64,000 bases of DNA from CAVRQM01 sp963723455 (GTDB lineage: Bacteria; Pseudomonadota; Alphaproteobacteria; Acetobacterales; Acetobacteraceae): assembly GCA_963723455.1 (NCBI GenBank), contig CAVRQM010000001.1, forward strand, positions 310,001-374,000, read 5' to 3'. The position numbers and the translations under genes are program-made. Below, piece by piece: positions 45,806 to 55,647 of the stretch; position 1 is the stretch's first letter; each line of letters opens with the position of its first letter. Under the pieces are notes generated by a model. It saw only the letters and a list, made by a program, of their open reading frames with translations, was not told the DNA's origin and searched no databases.

Positions 45806-46665
45806 GGCGTCTTGGCGGCCGGGGCGGCCGGGGCCGCCTTCGACGCGGGCGGCAAGGTCACCGAGGCGGGCGGGATCGGCGGGACGGTCGGCGGCGCCAC
45901 CCCGTCCGGCGGAATCACCACGGTCGGCATGATCTTGTTCATCTGCGTGGTCACCTCGTCGGTGATGTCGAACTCGTTGACGTTGAGCGCGACCTGCTGG
46001 CGATGCAGCACCAGGTTCATGCCGCGGCTGTCGGCCACCTGCCGGATCACCGCGATCAGCGTGCGCTCGATCTGCGCCAGGGCATACTGCGCCGCCTCCT
46101 GGATGATGCGGCCGCGGTCGCGGAACTCACGCTGCGAGTTGGTGATCCGTTCCTGGAGCGTGCGCTCGCGCGCGCGCGCCTGGTCGGCGGACAGCTTGCC
46201 GCGATCGCTGATCAGCGACTGCTGCATGTCGCGCCACGCGGCCTGTTCCTTCTGCGCGTCGTCGTTCAGCTTCTGCCGGCGCTCGCCGATGATCTTCTCG
46301 ATCTGCTGGGCCGCCGAGGACGCGCGCATCACGTCGGGCACGCCCATGACGCCGATCACTGCGGCGGGCGGGGTCGGCCCCTTGGGCAGCGCCGGCAGGT
46401 CGGGCGGCGGCGGCAGGGCCTGCTGCGGCGGCGGCGGCTGCTGCGCGGCATCGGTCTGGTCGGGCGGCGGCGCGATCTCCGGCGCCGGCGCGACGTTGGG
46501 GGCGATCCGCCGGGTCGGCGCGGCGCGGCCGGTGCGGGCGGGCGCGGCCGGCGCCTTTGGCTGGCCGGGGATGAAGAAGCCCTGCGCGACGGCGGGCAGC
46601 GGCAAGGCGACCGCGAGGGCCGCGGCCAGGGCCGCGACCGCCAGGCAGGTGGGGAAACGTCGCAT
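45802..46665 (-). CDS. skp: Skp/OmpH-family periplasmic chaperone with Pro-rich insert
   Basis: An OmpH-like chaperone for outer-membrane proteins in transit to BamA. The 287-aa protein has a signal peptide (MRRFPTCLAVAALAAALAVA, cleavage after AVAQ near 28), a Pro/Ala-rich stretch (about 30-105), then the alpha-hairpin of Skp: VPDVMRASSAAQQIEKIIGE and QEAAQYALAQIERTLIAVIR, followed by a Pro-rich tail. Usual Skp is about 160 aa, so the flanks are accretions. ATG 46665 lies 5 bases after the bamA stop; bamA-skp-lpxD is the universal order. Confidence 0.88.
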   Translation of the reverse strand: MRRFPTCLAVAALAAALAVALPLPAVAQGFFIPGQPKAPAAPARTGRAAPTRRIAPNVAPAPEIAPPPDQTDAAQQPPPPQQALPPPPDLPALPKGPTPPAAVIGVMGVPDVMRASSAAQQIEKIIGERRQKLNDDAQKEQAAWRDMQQSLISDRGKLSADQARARERTLQERITNSQREFRDRGRIIQEAAQYALAQIERTLIAVIRQVADSRGMNLVLHRQQVALNVNEFDITDEVTTQMNKIMPTVVIPPDGVAPPTVPPIPPASVTLPPASKAAPAAPAAKTP

Positions 46666-46670
46666 GGACA

Positions 46671-49025
46671 CTAGAACCTCGTACCAAAGCCAAAGCGGAA
46701 AATCTGGGTCTTGTCGTGCTGCTTCTTGATCACCGGATCGGCCACGTCGATGTTGATCAGGCCGAACGGCGTCTTCCACGACACGCCGACGCCGGCGCCT
46801 ACGCGCGGGCTGGCGTCGTCGGTGATCGGGCCGCTGCCGGCGATGCCGCTCACCTGCGACAGCGCGCCGACATCGACGAAGGCGCGGCCGGTCAGTCCCA
46901 GATCGGGCGAGATCGGCAGCGGGAATCGGAACTCGGTTGACTGCGTCCAGATGAAGCGGCCGCCCAGGCTGTCGCCGGTGGTCGCGTCATGCGGGCCGGC
47001 GCCGCCGGATTCGAAGCCGCGCAGGTTGTCCCCGCCCAGGAAGAAGCGGTCAATGATCTTTTCCTGATAGCCGAGGTTGAACAGGTAGCCGGCCCCGGCC
47101 GAGATCGCCAGGCCGTAATCCGGATCGCCCAGCACGCTTTCCAGCGGGATGAGGTAGGTGCCGTCGATCTTGGTGCGGACGTAGTGCGCATCGCCGCCCA
47201 GCCCGGCGAAGTCGGTGCCGAACCGGACCACGAACCCGCTGCGCGGATCCACCGTGCTATCGCGATAATCCAGCGTCAGGGTCTGGCCGAATTGCGACAG
47301 CAGCGACGGGCCAGCCTCGTCCTGGATGTAGATGCTGGCGCCGGTCTGAACGTTGTAGATGTTGCGTTCGATGATCGAGTAGGTCAGCGCCTGCCGCAGA
47401 TGCTGGGTGAACTCGTAGCCGAGCCGCAACGACGCGCCGGTGCGCCGTTCGCTATACTGCGCGATCGTCTGGTTGTTGTTCTGGACGTGGAACAGGTCGA
47501 AGCCGGCCACCAGGTTGCGGTCCAGGAAGTACGGGTCGGTGACCGACAGATCGACCTCGCTCTCCTTCTGCGCCAGCACGCCGTTGATGCCGGCGTCGAT
47601 GCCGGTGCCGATCAGGTTGCGCTCGTGCAGGCCCACATTGGCCAGCGCGCCGTCGTCCGAGGAATAGCCGCCGCCGATGGTCAGCTCGCCGGTGGCCTTT
47701 TCCTGGATCTGCGTGTTCAGCACCACCTTGTCGTCGGCCGAGCCGGGCTGCTCGGATATCGCCACGGAGTTGAAATAGCCGAGATCCTCAAGCCGCTGCC
47801 GCGAGCGCCGCACCAGGGCGGCGTTGAAGGCGTCGCCCTCGGCGAAGCGGAACTCGCGGCGGATCACCTTGTCCTGGGTGCGCGTGTTGCCGGTGATGTC
47901 GATGCGCTCAACATAGACGCGCGGCCCCTGCGACACGTCGAACACCAGATCGACCGTATGCTTCGCCCGGTTGCGCGAGATGCGCGGCTTGACGTCAACG
48001 AACTGATGACCGCGCGCCAGCACCGCGTCGTTCAGCGCCTGCACGTTGCGCTCCACGGCGTCGCCGTCGTACCAGTCCCCGGGCGAGATGCCGACCACCG
48101 GCAGCAGCTCGGCCCCGCTCAGATGCGGCAGGGTGGAGTTCACGCTGACCCGGCCGATCCGGTAGCGCGCGCCCTCGTCCAGCGTGAAGGTCAGGAAGAA
48201 CGCGGTCTTGTCGGGCGTCAGCTCGGCGGTCGCGCTGGTCACGCGGAAATCGGCGAAGCCGTTCTTGAGGTAGAACCGGCGCAGCAGCTCCTTGTCGAAA
48301 CTGACGCGCTCGGGATCGTAGGTGTCGGTGTCGGAGAAGACGCGCCAGAACGCCTCCTCGCGGCTGTTGATGACTTCCTTCAGCCGGCCCTCGCCAAAGG
48401 CGTGGTTGCCGACGAAGGCGATGCGGCTGATCTGCGTCAGCGGACCCTCGTGAATCTGGAACACCACGTCCACGCGGTTCTGGTCCAGCTTGATGATCTG
48501 CGGCTCGACCGTGGCCGCATAGCGGCCGCGCTTGGCGTACAGATCCAGCAGCCGCTGCCGGTCGGCCTGCGCCAGCGCCGGGGTGAACACCGCGCGCGAG
48601 CGCAGCTGCAGCTCGGGGCGCAGCTGCGCGTCGGTGACCTTGTGATTGCCCTCGAAGGCGATGCGGTTGACGATCGGGTTTTCCGCGACGCGCACGACCA
48701 GCGTGTTGCCCTGGCGGCTGAGATTGACGTCGGAGAACAGGCCGGTCGCGTAGAGCGTCTTGAGGCTGCGGTCGATGCGGTCCGGGTCGAACGCATCACC
48801 TGGCTGCACCAGCATATAGGACAGGATCGTTCCCGTCTCGATGCGCTGATTGCCCTCGACCCGGATGTCCGCGATGGCGCCGCCGGCAGCCGGGGCGGCC
48901 GCCGCCGTCACGCGCGCGGGCGCGCGCGGCGCCTGCGCCGCGGTCTGCAGCGCCGGGAACAGCAAGCACAGGATGGTGGCGGCAAGACAGGCCCACGCGG
49001 CGCGGTTGCGGAACAAAGGCGACAT
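46671..49025 (-). CDS. bamA: Outer membrane protein assembly factor BamA
   Basis: An Omp85 barrel inserting beta-barrel proteins into the outer membrane. The 784-aa protein has a signal peptide (ending ALQTAAQA near 31), five POTRA domains (first at IADIRVEGNQRIETGTILSY) and a 16-strand barrel with the signature loop VRF/Y-GF region and the C-terminal strand ending in phenylalanine (IFRFGFGTRF). GGDNLRGFESGGAGP is the conserved L6-loop RGF motif. Start ATG 49025 chosen by signal peptide; the frame is open upstream. Confidence 0.97.
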   Translation of the reverse strand: MSPLFRNRAAWACLAATILCLLFPALQTAAQAPRAPARVTAAAAPAAGGAIADIRVEGNQRIETGTILSYMLVQPGDAFDPDRIDRSLKTLYATGLFSDVNLSRQGNTLVVRVAENPIVNRIAFEGNHKVTDAQLRPELQLRSRAVFTPALAQADRQRLLDLYAKRGRYAATVEPQIIKLDQNRVDVVFQIHEGPLTQISRIAFVGNHAFGEGRLKEVINSREEAFWRVFSDTDTYDPERVSFDKELLRRFYLKNGFADFRVTSATAELTPDKTAFFLTFTLDEGARYRIGRVSVNSTLPHLSGAELLPVVGISPGDWYDGDAVERNVQALNDAVLARGHQFVDVKPRISRNRAKHTVDLVFDVSQGPRVYVERIDITGNTRTQDKVIRREFRFAEGDAFNAALVRRSRQRLEDLGYFNSVAISEQPGSADDKVVLNTQIQEKATGELTIGGGYSSDDGALANVGLHERNLIGTGIDAGINGVLAQKESEVDLSVTDPYFLDRNLVAGFDLFHVQNNNQTIAQYSERRTGASLRLGYEFTQHLRQALTYSIIERNIYNVQTGASIYIQDEAGPSLLSQFGQTLTLDYRDSTVDPRSGFVVRFGTDFAGLGGDAHYVRTKIDGTYLIPLESVLGDPDYGLAISAGAGYLFNLGYQEKIIDRFFLGGDNLRGFESGGAGPHDATTGDSLGGRFIWTQSTEFRFPLPISPDLGLTGRAFVDVGALSQVSGIAGSGPITDDASPRVGAGVGVSWKTPFGLINIDVADPVIKKQHDKTQIFRFGFGTRF

Positions 49026-49173
49026 CCTTACGGCAACGCCGCCCCCGCGTCGGGACAGCCGAACCCTGGGCGGACCCCAGACGGCGCGGAGAATAGCCAT
49101 CCCCCCCGCGCCGCGCCAGACGCCGCGTGCCCGCGCCGCCGCCGCGACACGGCGCGGGGTCGGCTACGCCCGA

Positions 49174-50295
49174 TCAGGTGTGTCCGATAAGACTGGCTAC
49201 CCAGCGCATCAGCCCGAGATGCGCCAGATCGTTCCAGGTGACGAACACGAACAGCGCCGCCAGCAGCGCGAAACCGGCGCGGAACCCATATTCCACCGCG
49301 CGCTGCGGCAGCGGCCGGCCGCGCACCGCCTCGATCAGGTAGAACATCAGGTGTCCGCCATCCAGGATCGGAATCGGAAACAGGTTAATCAGCCCCAGAT
49401 TGACCGACAGCACGGCGACGAAGCTGACCAGGGTCGCGAATCCGAGGGCCGCCACCTGTCCCGACAACTGCGCGATGCGCAGCGGGCCGCCCAGTTCGGC
49501 GGCGCTGCGCTGGCCGTCGATCATGCCCCACACGCCGGCCAGCGTCTCGCGCGCCATGTCCCAGGTCTGCGTCACCCCGCCCAGCGCGGCCTCGCCCAGC
49601 GACAGGCGCCGGTATTCGACCGAGGCGGTGATGCCCAGCAGCCCGATCCGCTTGCCGGCCTCGACCTGCGATCCGGTCACCAGCGGCACCGTCTGTTCGC
49701 TGGCGCCACGGCGCAGCTGCAGCACGATGCGCGTATCCGGGCGAGCCATCACCTCGCTGCGCACCGCTGCGAAATCAGCGACCGGCTTGCCGTCGATGGT
49801 CTCGATGCGGTCGCCCTTCAGCAGGCCGGCGCGCGCCGCGGCACTTCCCGGCTCGACCATGCCGACCACCGGCCCGGTCTGCGCCACCGGCTGCCCGGCA
49901 CTGGCGTACAGCGCCGCATACAGCACCGCGGCGAGCACGAAATTGGCGATCGGGCCGGCCGCGATGACCACGGCCCGGGCGCCCACCGCCTTTTCGTGGA
50001 ATGTCCGCCCCGGCTGCCACAGGGCGCGCACGTCGGCGCCGACATCCTCCGGCCGCTCCTGCCCGTGCAGCTTGACATAGCCGCCGAGCGGCAGCCACGA
50101 CAGCCGCCACTCGGTGCCGCGCCGGTCGGTCCAGCGGGCGATAGGCTGGCCGAAGCCGATCGAGAACGCCTCGACATGCACCCCCATCCAGCGCGCCGCG
50201 AGGTAGTGGCCAAGCTCGTGGATGAACACCAGCACGCCCAGCACGATGACGAACGGGACGATCGAGTTCAGCGGATGCGGCAGGAAGGTGAACAC
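49174..50295 (-). CDS. rseP: RIP metalloprotease RseP
   Basis: An intramembrane site-2 protease that cleaves anti-sigma factors and remnant signal peptides. The 373-aa protein has the zinc site HELGH (H26, E27, H30) in the first helix, GFGQPIARWTDRRGTEWRLS with the following WLPLGGYVKLHG, one PDZ domain (MVEPGSAAARAGLLKGDRIE, about 135-200), and the second active-site motif INLFPIPILDGGHLMFYLIE. Placed between dxr and bamA as in most proteobacteria. A palindromic repeat sits in the 129-bp gap upstream. Confidence 0.96.
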   Translation of the reverse strand: MFTFLPHPLNSIVPFVIVLGVLVFIHELGHYLAARWMGVHVEAFSIGFGQPIARWTDRRGTEWRLSWLPLGGYVKLHGQERPEDVGADVRALWQPGRTFHEKAVGARAVVIAAGPIANFVLAAVLYAALYASAGQPVAQTGPVVGMVEPGSAAARAGLLKGDRIETIDGKPVADFAAVRSEVMARPDTRIVLQLRRGASEQTVPLVTGSQVEAGKRIGLLGITASVEYRRLSLGEAALGGVTQTWDMARETLAGVWGMIDGQRSAAELGGPLRIAQLSGQVAALGFATLVSFVAVLSVNLGLINLFPIPILDGGHLMFYLIEAVRGRPLPQRAVEYGFRAGFALLAALFVFVTWNDLAHLGLMRWVASLIGHT

Positions 50296-50335
50296 GGGCG
50301 ATCCTTGCGATTTTGGACCGGGGTGCGGGACGACC

Positions 50336-50412
50336 CCTCACCCCGACCCTCTCCCACAGGGAGAGGGAGCAGACGCTGCCCCTCCCGGTCGGAGGAGGCT
50401 TGGGCCAGGCAC
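50336..50412. repeat. Palindromic element between dxr and rseP
   Basis: Bases 50336-50369 (tcaccccgaccctctccc followed by acagggagaggg) closely match the left half of the folP element, including the ctctccc...gggagag hairpin. The right half (cctcccggtcggaggagg) is looser. Conceptual translation gives the well-known PLTPTLSHREREQTLPLPVG type of peptide. It lies wholly in the gap between the dxr stop and the rseP start and could fold in the dxr-rseP transcript. Confidence 0.7.
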
Positions 50413-50424
50413 CCTCGGCCGGAT

Positions 50425-51663
50425 TCAGGCGGCCGACCGCGCGCCGGTCCCGATGCGGGCGCAGCACGCCTCGGCCACTTGGCGCGCCTCGGCATCCGCC
50501 GCAAGCACCTCGGCCAGGTCGCAGGCGGCGCGATGGCCGATCGCCACAAGGCTTTCCTCAACGATTTCGGCGATGTCGAGAAAACCGATGCGGTGCTGCA
50601 GGAACGCCGCGACCGCAACCTCATTGGCGGCCGACATGATGCAGGCAGCGGCGTGGCCGGCGGCCAGCACCTCGCGCGCCAGCCGCAGCGCCGGGAACCG
50701 CGTTTCGTCGGGGGCGGAAAACTCCAGCCGGCCGAGCGCCGCCAGGTCCAGGCGCGGCGCGGCGGTGGCGATGCGGCCGGGCCAGGCAAGCGCATGGGCG
50801 ATCGGCACGCGCATGTCCGGGCTGCCAAGCTGCGCCAGCACGCTGCCGTCGGCGTAGTGAACCATGCCGTGAATCACCGATTGCGGATGCACAAGCACGT
50901 CGATGCGCTCGCTCGGCAGGCTGAACAGCCAAGCCGCCTCGATCAGTTCCAGGCCCTTGTTCATCATGGTGGCGCTGTCGATGCTGATTTTCGCACCCAT
51001 CGACCACACCGGATGGCGCAGCGCCGCCTCGGGCGCGGCGCGGCGCATCTCGTCCAGCGACGCGGTGCGGAACGGCCCGCCCGAGGCCGTCAGCGTGATC
51101 CGCTCCACCGCGCCGTGGTTGCGCTCGGCCAGAGCCTGGAAGATCGCGTTGTGCTCGGAATCGACTGGCAGCAGGGTGGCGCCATGCGTCTGCACCGCCG
51201 CCAGCATGATCGCGCCGGCGCAGACCAGCGCCTCCTTGTTGGCCAGCGCCACGGTTTTCCCGCGCGCGAGTGCGGCCAGGGTGGCATGTAGGCCGGCGGC
51301 TCCGGTGATCGCGGCCATGGTCCAGTCGGCGGCGTGCGACGCCGCCTCGATCACCGCCTCGGGGCCGGCCGCCGCCTCGATGCCGCTGCCGGACAGCGCC
51401 TCGGACAGCTCGCGCCAGCCGCCGGGATCGGCGATCACGGCAAGCCGGGCGCCGTGGCGGCGGGCCTGCTCCGCCAGCAGTCCAGCGCGCCTGCCGCCGA
51501 CCAGAGCGGCGACCCGGAACGACCCGGGCGGCGCGGCGGACAGCAGATCGAGCGTCTGCGTGCCGACGCTGCCAGTGCTGCCCAATACGGTGACGGTGCG
51601 CTCGGACCCGATGCTGCAATCGGGGCCGGATCGGGCCGGTCCGGCCGGCACTGAATGGTTCAT
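50425..51663 (-). CDS. dxr: 1-deoxy-D-xylulose-5-phosphate reductoisomerase
   Basis: Second step of the MEP isoprenoid pathway, supplying precursors for UppS two genes upstream and for quinones. The 412-aa protein has the NADPH motif TVLGSTGSVGTQTLDLL (about 25-41), ALANKEALVCAGAIM, LLPVDSEHNAIFQAL with the metal-binding Asp and Glu, and the substrate loop LTASGGPFRTASLDEM. ATG 51663 overlaps the cdsA stop by 4 bp. The gap to rseP is 129 bp. Confidence 0.97.
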   Translation of the reverse strand: MNHSVPAGPARSGPDCSIGSERTVTVLGSTGSVGTQTLDLLSAAPPGSFRVAALVGGRRAGLLAEQARRHGARLAVIADPGGWRELSEALSGSGIEAAAGPEAVIEAASHAADWTMAAITGAAGLHATLAALARGKTVALANKEALVCAGAIMLAAVQTHGATLLPVDSEHNAIFQALAERNHGAVERITLTASGGPFRTASLDEMRRAAPEAALRHPVWSMGAKISIDSATMMNKGLELIEAAWLFSLPSERIDVLVHPQSVIHGMVHYADGSVLAQLGSPDMRVPIAHALAWPGRIATAAPRLDLAALGRLEFSAPDETRFPALRLAREVLAAGHAAACIMSAANEVAVAAFLQHRIGFLDIAEIVEESLVAIGHRAACDLAEVLAADAEARQVAEACCARIGTGARSAA

Positions 51664-52370
51664 CGCCAGAACACTACGCCGTGCCCGGCCTGCATCGCCA
51701 GTAGGGCGGCGGCGGGGGCGGCGGTCAACAGGCCGTCAAGCCGGTCGAACAGCCCGCCATGTCCCGGAATTGTCGCACCCGAGTCCTTGACCCGGAAGCC
51801 GCGCTTGACCGCGCTCTCCAGCAGGTCGCCGAACTGCGCGGCGATGCCCAGCGCCGCGCCGGCCAGCACCGCCGATCCCGCGGCGTGCAGGCGATTGACG
51901 GCCAGCGCGGCGAGGCAGGCCGCGAGCAGGCCGCCCAGCGCGCCCGACCAGGTCTTTCCCGGCGAGATCATCGGGGCGAGCCGCGGGCCGCCGATCGCCC
52001 GGCCCGCCAAATATGCGCCGATGTCGCTGGCCCAGACCACCAGCAGCAGGAACAGCACCGCATGACGCCCGGCCGCCGGGTCGGCGCGCAACCATAGCAG
52101 CGACGCCGACGCCGCACCGACATAGGGCGCCCCGGCCGCCAGCGCCGCCCAGCGCTGCGGACCAGCCAGCCGACGGCACAGGCTCCACCATTCCAGCGCC
52201 AGACCGGCGGACGCGACGGCGATCAGCACCAGCCAGAACAGGCCGCCCAGCCACAGGCACAGCAGCCCAACCGGCGCCAGCACGGCCGCCGAGGCGATGC
52301 GCAGCCGCAGATCCGCCCAGCGCCGCCGCGGCGTCGCGAGCGGAGCCGCCGGCTCAGGCCGGACGGGCAC
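51660..52370 (-). CDS. cdsA: Phosphatidate cytidylyltransferase
   Basis: Makes CDP-diacylglycerol for all phospholipids. The 236-aa protein has about seven transmembrane helices and the CdsA signature near the C-terminus: ESAVKRGFRVKDSGATIPGH followed by GGLFDRLDG, with the SPGKTWSGALGG loop earlier. I chose GTG 52370 (VPVRPEPAAPL), which overlaps the end of uppS by 17 bp; TTG 52373 is adjacent. It is slightly shorter than E. coli CdsA, normal for alphaproteobacteria. Confidence 0.93.
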   Translation of the reverse strand: MPVRPEPAAPLATPRRRWADLRLRIASAAVLAPVGLLCLWLGGLFWLVLIAVASAGLALEWWSLCRRLAGPQRWAALAAGAPYVGAASASLLWLRADPAAGRHAVLFLLLVVWASDIGAYLAGRAIGGPRLAPMISPGKTWSGALGGLLAACLAALAVNRLHAAGSAVLAGAALGIAAQFGDLLESAVKRGFRVKDSGATIPGHGGLFDRLDGLLTAAPAAALLAMQAGHGVVFWR

Positions 52371-53130
52371 CAAATCGGCGTTCGCGGCGGGCGAAGGCGG
52401 CCAGCGCCAGCGCCATGTGCTCGGCGGAGAAATCCGGCCACAGCACGTCGAGGAACACCAGCTCGGCATACGCCGCCTGCCACATCAGGAAATTGGACAG
52501 GCGCTGCTCGCCGCTGGTGCGAACGATCAGGTCCGGGTCGGGGATGCCGGAGGTATAGAGCAGCCTGCCGAACGTCGCCTCGTCCAGTTGGTCCGGGTCG
52601 AGCTGGCCGTCGCGCACCGCGATCGCCGCGCGCCGCGCCGCGGCCAGGATCTCCGCCCGCGATCCGTACGACATCGCGATCACCACAGTCAGGCGGCTAT
52701 TGGCGGCGGTCTTGGCCTCGGCGCGCGTCACCTCGGCGCGGATGTCGGCCTCGAAGCGATCGAGGTCGCCGATGAAGCGCAGCCGGACGCCCTCGCGCGC
52801 CATCTCGGCGACCTCATGGCGCAGATAGTGGCGCAGCAGGCCGGTGAGGTCGAACACCTCCTCGGCCGGCCGCGCCCAGTTCTCGCTGCTGAAGGCGTAC
52901 AGGGTCAGCCATTTCACGCCGTGACGGATCGCCGCCTCGATGGTGCGACGCACCGCCATCGCTCCGGCGCGATGGCCGGCTACGCGCGGCAAGCCGCGGG
53001 CGGCGGCCCAGCGGCCGTTGCCGTCCATGATAATCGCCATGTGCGCCGGAATCGCGGTCGGGGTCGCCGGGACGCCAGCAGCCTCAGCGTGCGCCGGCTT
53101 GCCGGCGGCGGTCGGTTCGGCTGCAGCCAT
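52354..53130 (-). CDS. uppS: Undecaprenyl diphosphate synthase
   Basis: A cis-prenyltransferase producing the C55 carrier for cell-wall synthesis. The 258-aa protein contains IPAHMAIIMDGNGRWAAARG (catalytic D36), LTLYAFSSENWARP and the C-terminal diphosphate-binding motif LIVRTSGEQRLSNFLMWQAA. The first 25 residues are an Ala-rich extension beyond the E. coli length. Lies 25 bases after frr and overlaps cdsA. Confidence 0.97.
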   Translation of the reverse strand: MAAAEPTAAGKPAHAEAAGVPATPTAIPAHMAIIMDGNGRWAAARGLPRVAGHRAGAMAVRRTIEAAIRHGVKWLTLYAFSSENWARPAEEVFDLTGLLRHYLRHEVAEMAREGVRLRFIGDLDRFEADIRAEVTRAEAKTAANSRLTVVIAMSYGSRAEILAAARRAAIAVRDGQLDPDQLDEATFGRLLYTSGIPDPDLIVRTSGEQRLSNFLMWQAAYAELVFLDVLWPDFSAEHMALALAAFARRERRFGARPA

Positions 53131-53155
53131 GGTGCGGTCCTCGACCTGTGCCGTC

Positions 53156-53722
53156 TCAGACCTGCTTGATCTCGCGATCCTTGTCCGCGAGCTGCTCGTC
53201 CACCCGCTTGATGTAGCCGTCGGTGAGCTTCTGCACCTCGTCGGACCAGGTCTTGGCCTCGTCCTCGCCCACGGCGCGCCTTCTTTTCCGCAGCCTTGAT
53301 CTGCTCCATGCCGTCACGCCGCACGCCGCGGATCGCCACCTTGGCGCCCTCGGCGTAGCGGCCAGCCGCCTTCGACAGTTCGACGCGGCGCTCGCCGGTC
53401 AGCTGCGGGATTGGCACGCGCACCAGCTGTCCGTCCGAGGCCGGGTTCAGCCCCAGCCCCGAATCGCGGATCGCCCGCTCCACCGCGCCGACCAGGGTGC
53501 GGTCCCACACCTGCACGGTCAGCATGCGCGCCTCTGGCACGCCGATGGTCCCGACCGTGCTGAGCGGAACTCGGTGCCGTACGCCTCCACGCGCACCGGC
53601 TCCAGCAGCGCCGGGCTGGCGCGGCCGGAGCGCAGACCGGCGAACTCGCGGCGCAGGGTCTCCAGCGCGCCATCCATGCGGCGCGACAGATCCTGCTTAA
53701 GAGTGGGAAGGTCGGTCGCCAC
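53156..53722 (-). CDS. frr: Ribosome recycling factor (two compensating frameshifts)
   Basis: RRF splits post-termination ribosomes with EF-G. From ATG 53722: KQDLSRRMDGALETLRREFA and RSGRASPALLEPVRVEAYGT; then a base is missing near 53570 (restores EVPLSTVGTIGVPEARMLTV). The middle frame gives RAIRDSGLGLNPASDGQLV and PIPQLTGERRVELSK. An extra base near 53277 then has to be removed to reach VGEDEAKTWSDEVQKLTDGY and the end DREIKQV at 53156. Corrected length 188 aa, normal. Because the gene is essential, both shifts are best explained as sequence errors. Confidence 0.93.
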
Positions 53723-53862
53723 CGCGAAACTCCAGGCTGGGAAAAGGATTTCGGCGCAGTATGGCCCGAGACGGGCGCGCGGCCTAGAGCGGGCGGCCCG
53801 GTGTTGCCCCGCGAGACGCTGCCGGGCCGTGACATCGCCGTGGCAATCCCGCCAAGCGGCGT

Positions 53863-54588
53863 CTAGCCCGGCTCGAAGATGGTCGTGAACAGGCCCTCGC
53901 CGCGCATCACCGCTGCAAACGCCCCGGGCGCGCGGATGTTGAACACCACGATCGGCAATCCGTTCTCGCGCGCCAAGCTGATCGCGGCGGCGTCCATGAC
54001 CCGCAGATCCCGCGCCAGCACGTCCAGATAGGTCAGCTGCTCGAACCGCTCGGCGCCGGCGACCTGGCGTGGGTCGGCGGTATAGACCCCATCGACCTGC
54101 GTGCCCTTCAGCAGCGCGTCACAGTTCATCTCCGCGGCCCGCAGCGCCGCCGCGGTATCGGTGGTGAAGAACGGATTGCCTGTGCCGGCGGCGAAGATCA
54201 CCACCCGGCCCTTTTCCATGTGCCGCTCCGCCCGCCTGCGGATATACGGCTCGCATACCGAGGCCATCGGGATCGCCGACTGCACCCTGGTCGGAATGTC
54301 CCGCTTTTCCAAAGCGTTCTGCATGGCCAGCGCGTTCATCACCGTGGCCAGCATGCCCATGTAGTCGGCTTGCGCCCGGTCCATGCCGCCCGCCGCCGCC
54401 GAGACCCCGCGGAAGATGTTGCCGCCGCCGATCACCAGGCAGACCTGCACGCCGAGCGCCACCACGTCGCCAATGTCGGCGGCGATGCGGCCGATCGTCT
54501 CGGTATCCAGGCCGAACTCGCGCCGCCCCATCAGCGCCTCGCCCGACACCTTCAGCAGCACGCGTTGGTAGAGGGGCGCTCCGATCAC
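53863..54588 (-). CDS. pyrH: Uridylate kinase
   Basis: Phosphorylates UMP to UDP. The 241-aa protein is a typical hexameric bacterial UMP kinase: VLLKVSGEALMGRREFGLD at the start, VCLVIGGGNIFRGVSAAAGG, MNALAMQNALEKRDIPTRVQ, FAAGTGNPFFTTDTAAALRA, and a C-terminus with PIVVFNIRAPGAF. It is between tsf and frr, the conserved bacterial order. A 140-bp gap separates it from frr. Confidence 0.97.
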   Translation of the reverse strand: MIGAPLYQRVLLKVSGEALMGRREFGLDTETIGRIAADIGDVVALGVQVCLVIGGGNIFRGVSAAAGGMDRAQADYMGMLATVMNALAMQNALEKRDIPTRVQSAIPMASVCEPYIRRRAERHMEKGRVVIFAAGTGNPFFTTDTAAALRAAEMNCDALLKGTQVDGVYTADPRQVAGAERFEQLTYLDVLARDLRVMDAAAISLARENGLPIVVFNIRAPGAFAAVMRGEGLFTTIFEPG

Positions 54589-54617
54589 GGCGTCGCGCCG
54601 GGCGGGCGGGCCGGGGA

Positions 54618-55592
54618 TCAGGGCGCCGGACTCGCGGCTTCCGGGCTGCCGGGCTTGGGGCCGCCCGGCTTGGGGCCGTCCGAGGCCAGGCCGGCGGCGG
54701 CCGCCACCTCGGCGGCGAAATCCCCGGCGTTCCTTTCGATCCCCTCGCCCAGCGCATAGCGCACGAAGCCGGCCAACTGAACGCCGGCCTTACTGGCGAC
54801 CGCGCGCACCCGGCTTTCGCCGTCATGCACCCAGACCTGCTCCAGCAGCACCACTTCCTCATAGTATTTGCGGATGCGGCCCTCGACCATCTTCGCGATC
54901 ACCGCGTCCGGCTTGCCGGAGGCGCGCGCCTGCTCCTCCAGCACCGCCCGCTCGCGCTGCAGCGCCGCCGCATCGACGGCATCAACGTCGAGCGCCTCCG
55001 GCTTCGCCGCCGCCACATGCATGCCGACCTGGCGGCCGAGCGTCTCCAGCGCGTCCAGCTCGCTGTCGCCCTCGACGGCCACCAGAACGCCGATCTTGCC
55101 CAGGCCCGGCGTCACGGCGGAATGTATGTAGCTGGCCACCACGCCCTGACGCACGTCCAGCACCACGGCGCGGCGCAGGTTCATGTTCTCGCCGATCGTG
55201 GCGACCATCTCGGTCAGCTGCTCGGCCACGCTGCGGCCGGTGTCCAGATAAGCGGCCGCCCTGATCGCCTCGACATCATCGCCAATCCGCAAGGCGATCG
55301 CGGCGACCTCGCGCACGAAAGCCTGAAAGGTCTCGTTGCGGGCGACGAAGTCGGTCTCGGCGTTGACCTCGACCATCGCCGCGCGCTGCGGCCCGGTCGC
55401 CACCCCGACCAGCCCCTCGGCGGCGACGCGGCCGCTTTTCTTAGCCGCCGCCGACAAGCCCTTTTTGCGCAGCCAATCGACCGCCAATTCCATCTCGCCC
55501 GCGGACTCGGTCAGCGCCCGCTTGCAGTCCATCATGCCCGCGCCGGTGCGCTCGCGCAGCGTCTTGACGGCGGCGGGGGTGATCTCGGCCAT
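54618..55592 (-). CDS. tsf: Elongation factor Ts
   Basis: Nucleotide exchange factor for EF-Tu. The 324-aa protein has the N-terminal UBA-like part (TLRERTGAGMMDCKRALTES), the EF-Tu-contacting TDFVARNETF, and two core subdomains with VLVAVEGDSELDALETLGRQ. The final 30 residues (GLASDGPKPGGPKPGSPEAA) are a low-complexity tail beyond the normal end, an accretion specific to this lineage. It lies 55 bases after rpsB. Confidence 0.96.
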   Translation of the reverse strand: MAEITPAAVKTLRERTGAGMMDCKRALTESAGEMELAVDWLRKKGLSAAAKKSGRVAAEGLVGVATGPQRAAMVEVNAETDFVARNETFQAFVREVAAIALRIGDDVEAIRAAAYLDTGRSVAEQLTEMVATIGENMNLRRAVVLDVRQGVVASYIHSAVTPGLGKIGVLVAVEGDSELDALETLGRQVGMHVAAAKPEALDVDAVDAAALQRERAVLEEQARASGKPDAVIAKMVEGRIRKYYEEVVLLEQVWVHDGESRVRAVASKAGVQLAGFVRYALGEGIERNAGDFAAEVAAAAGLASDGPKPGGPKPGSPEAASPAP

Positions 55593-55647
55593 GTGTCGGT
55601 CTCCAGTCTCGGCGCGACGGTCGGCGGCGCAGGCGGATGGAACGGGA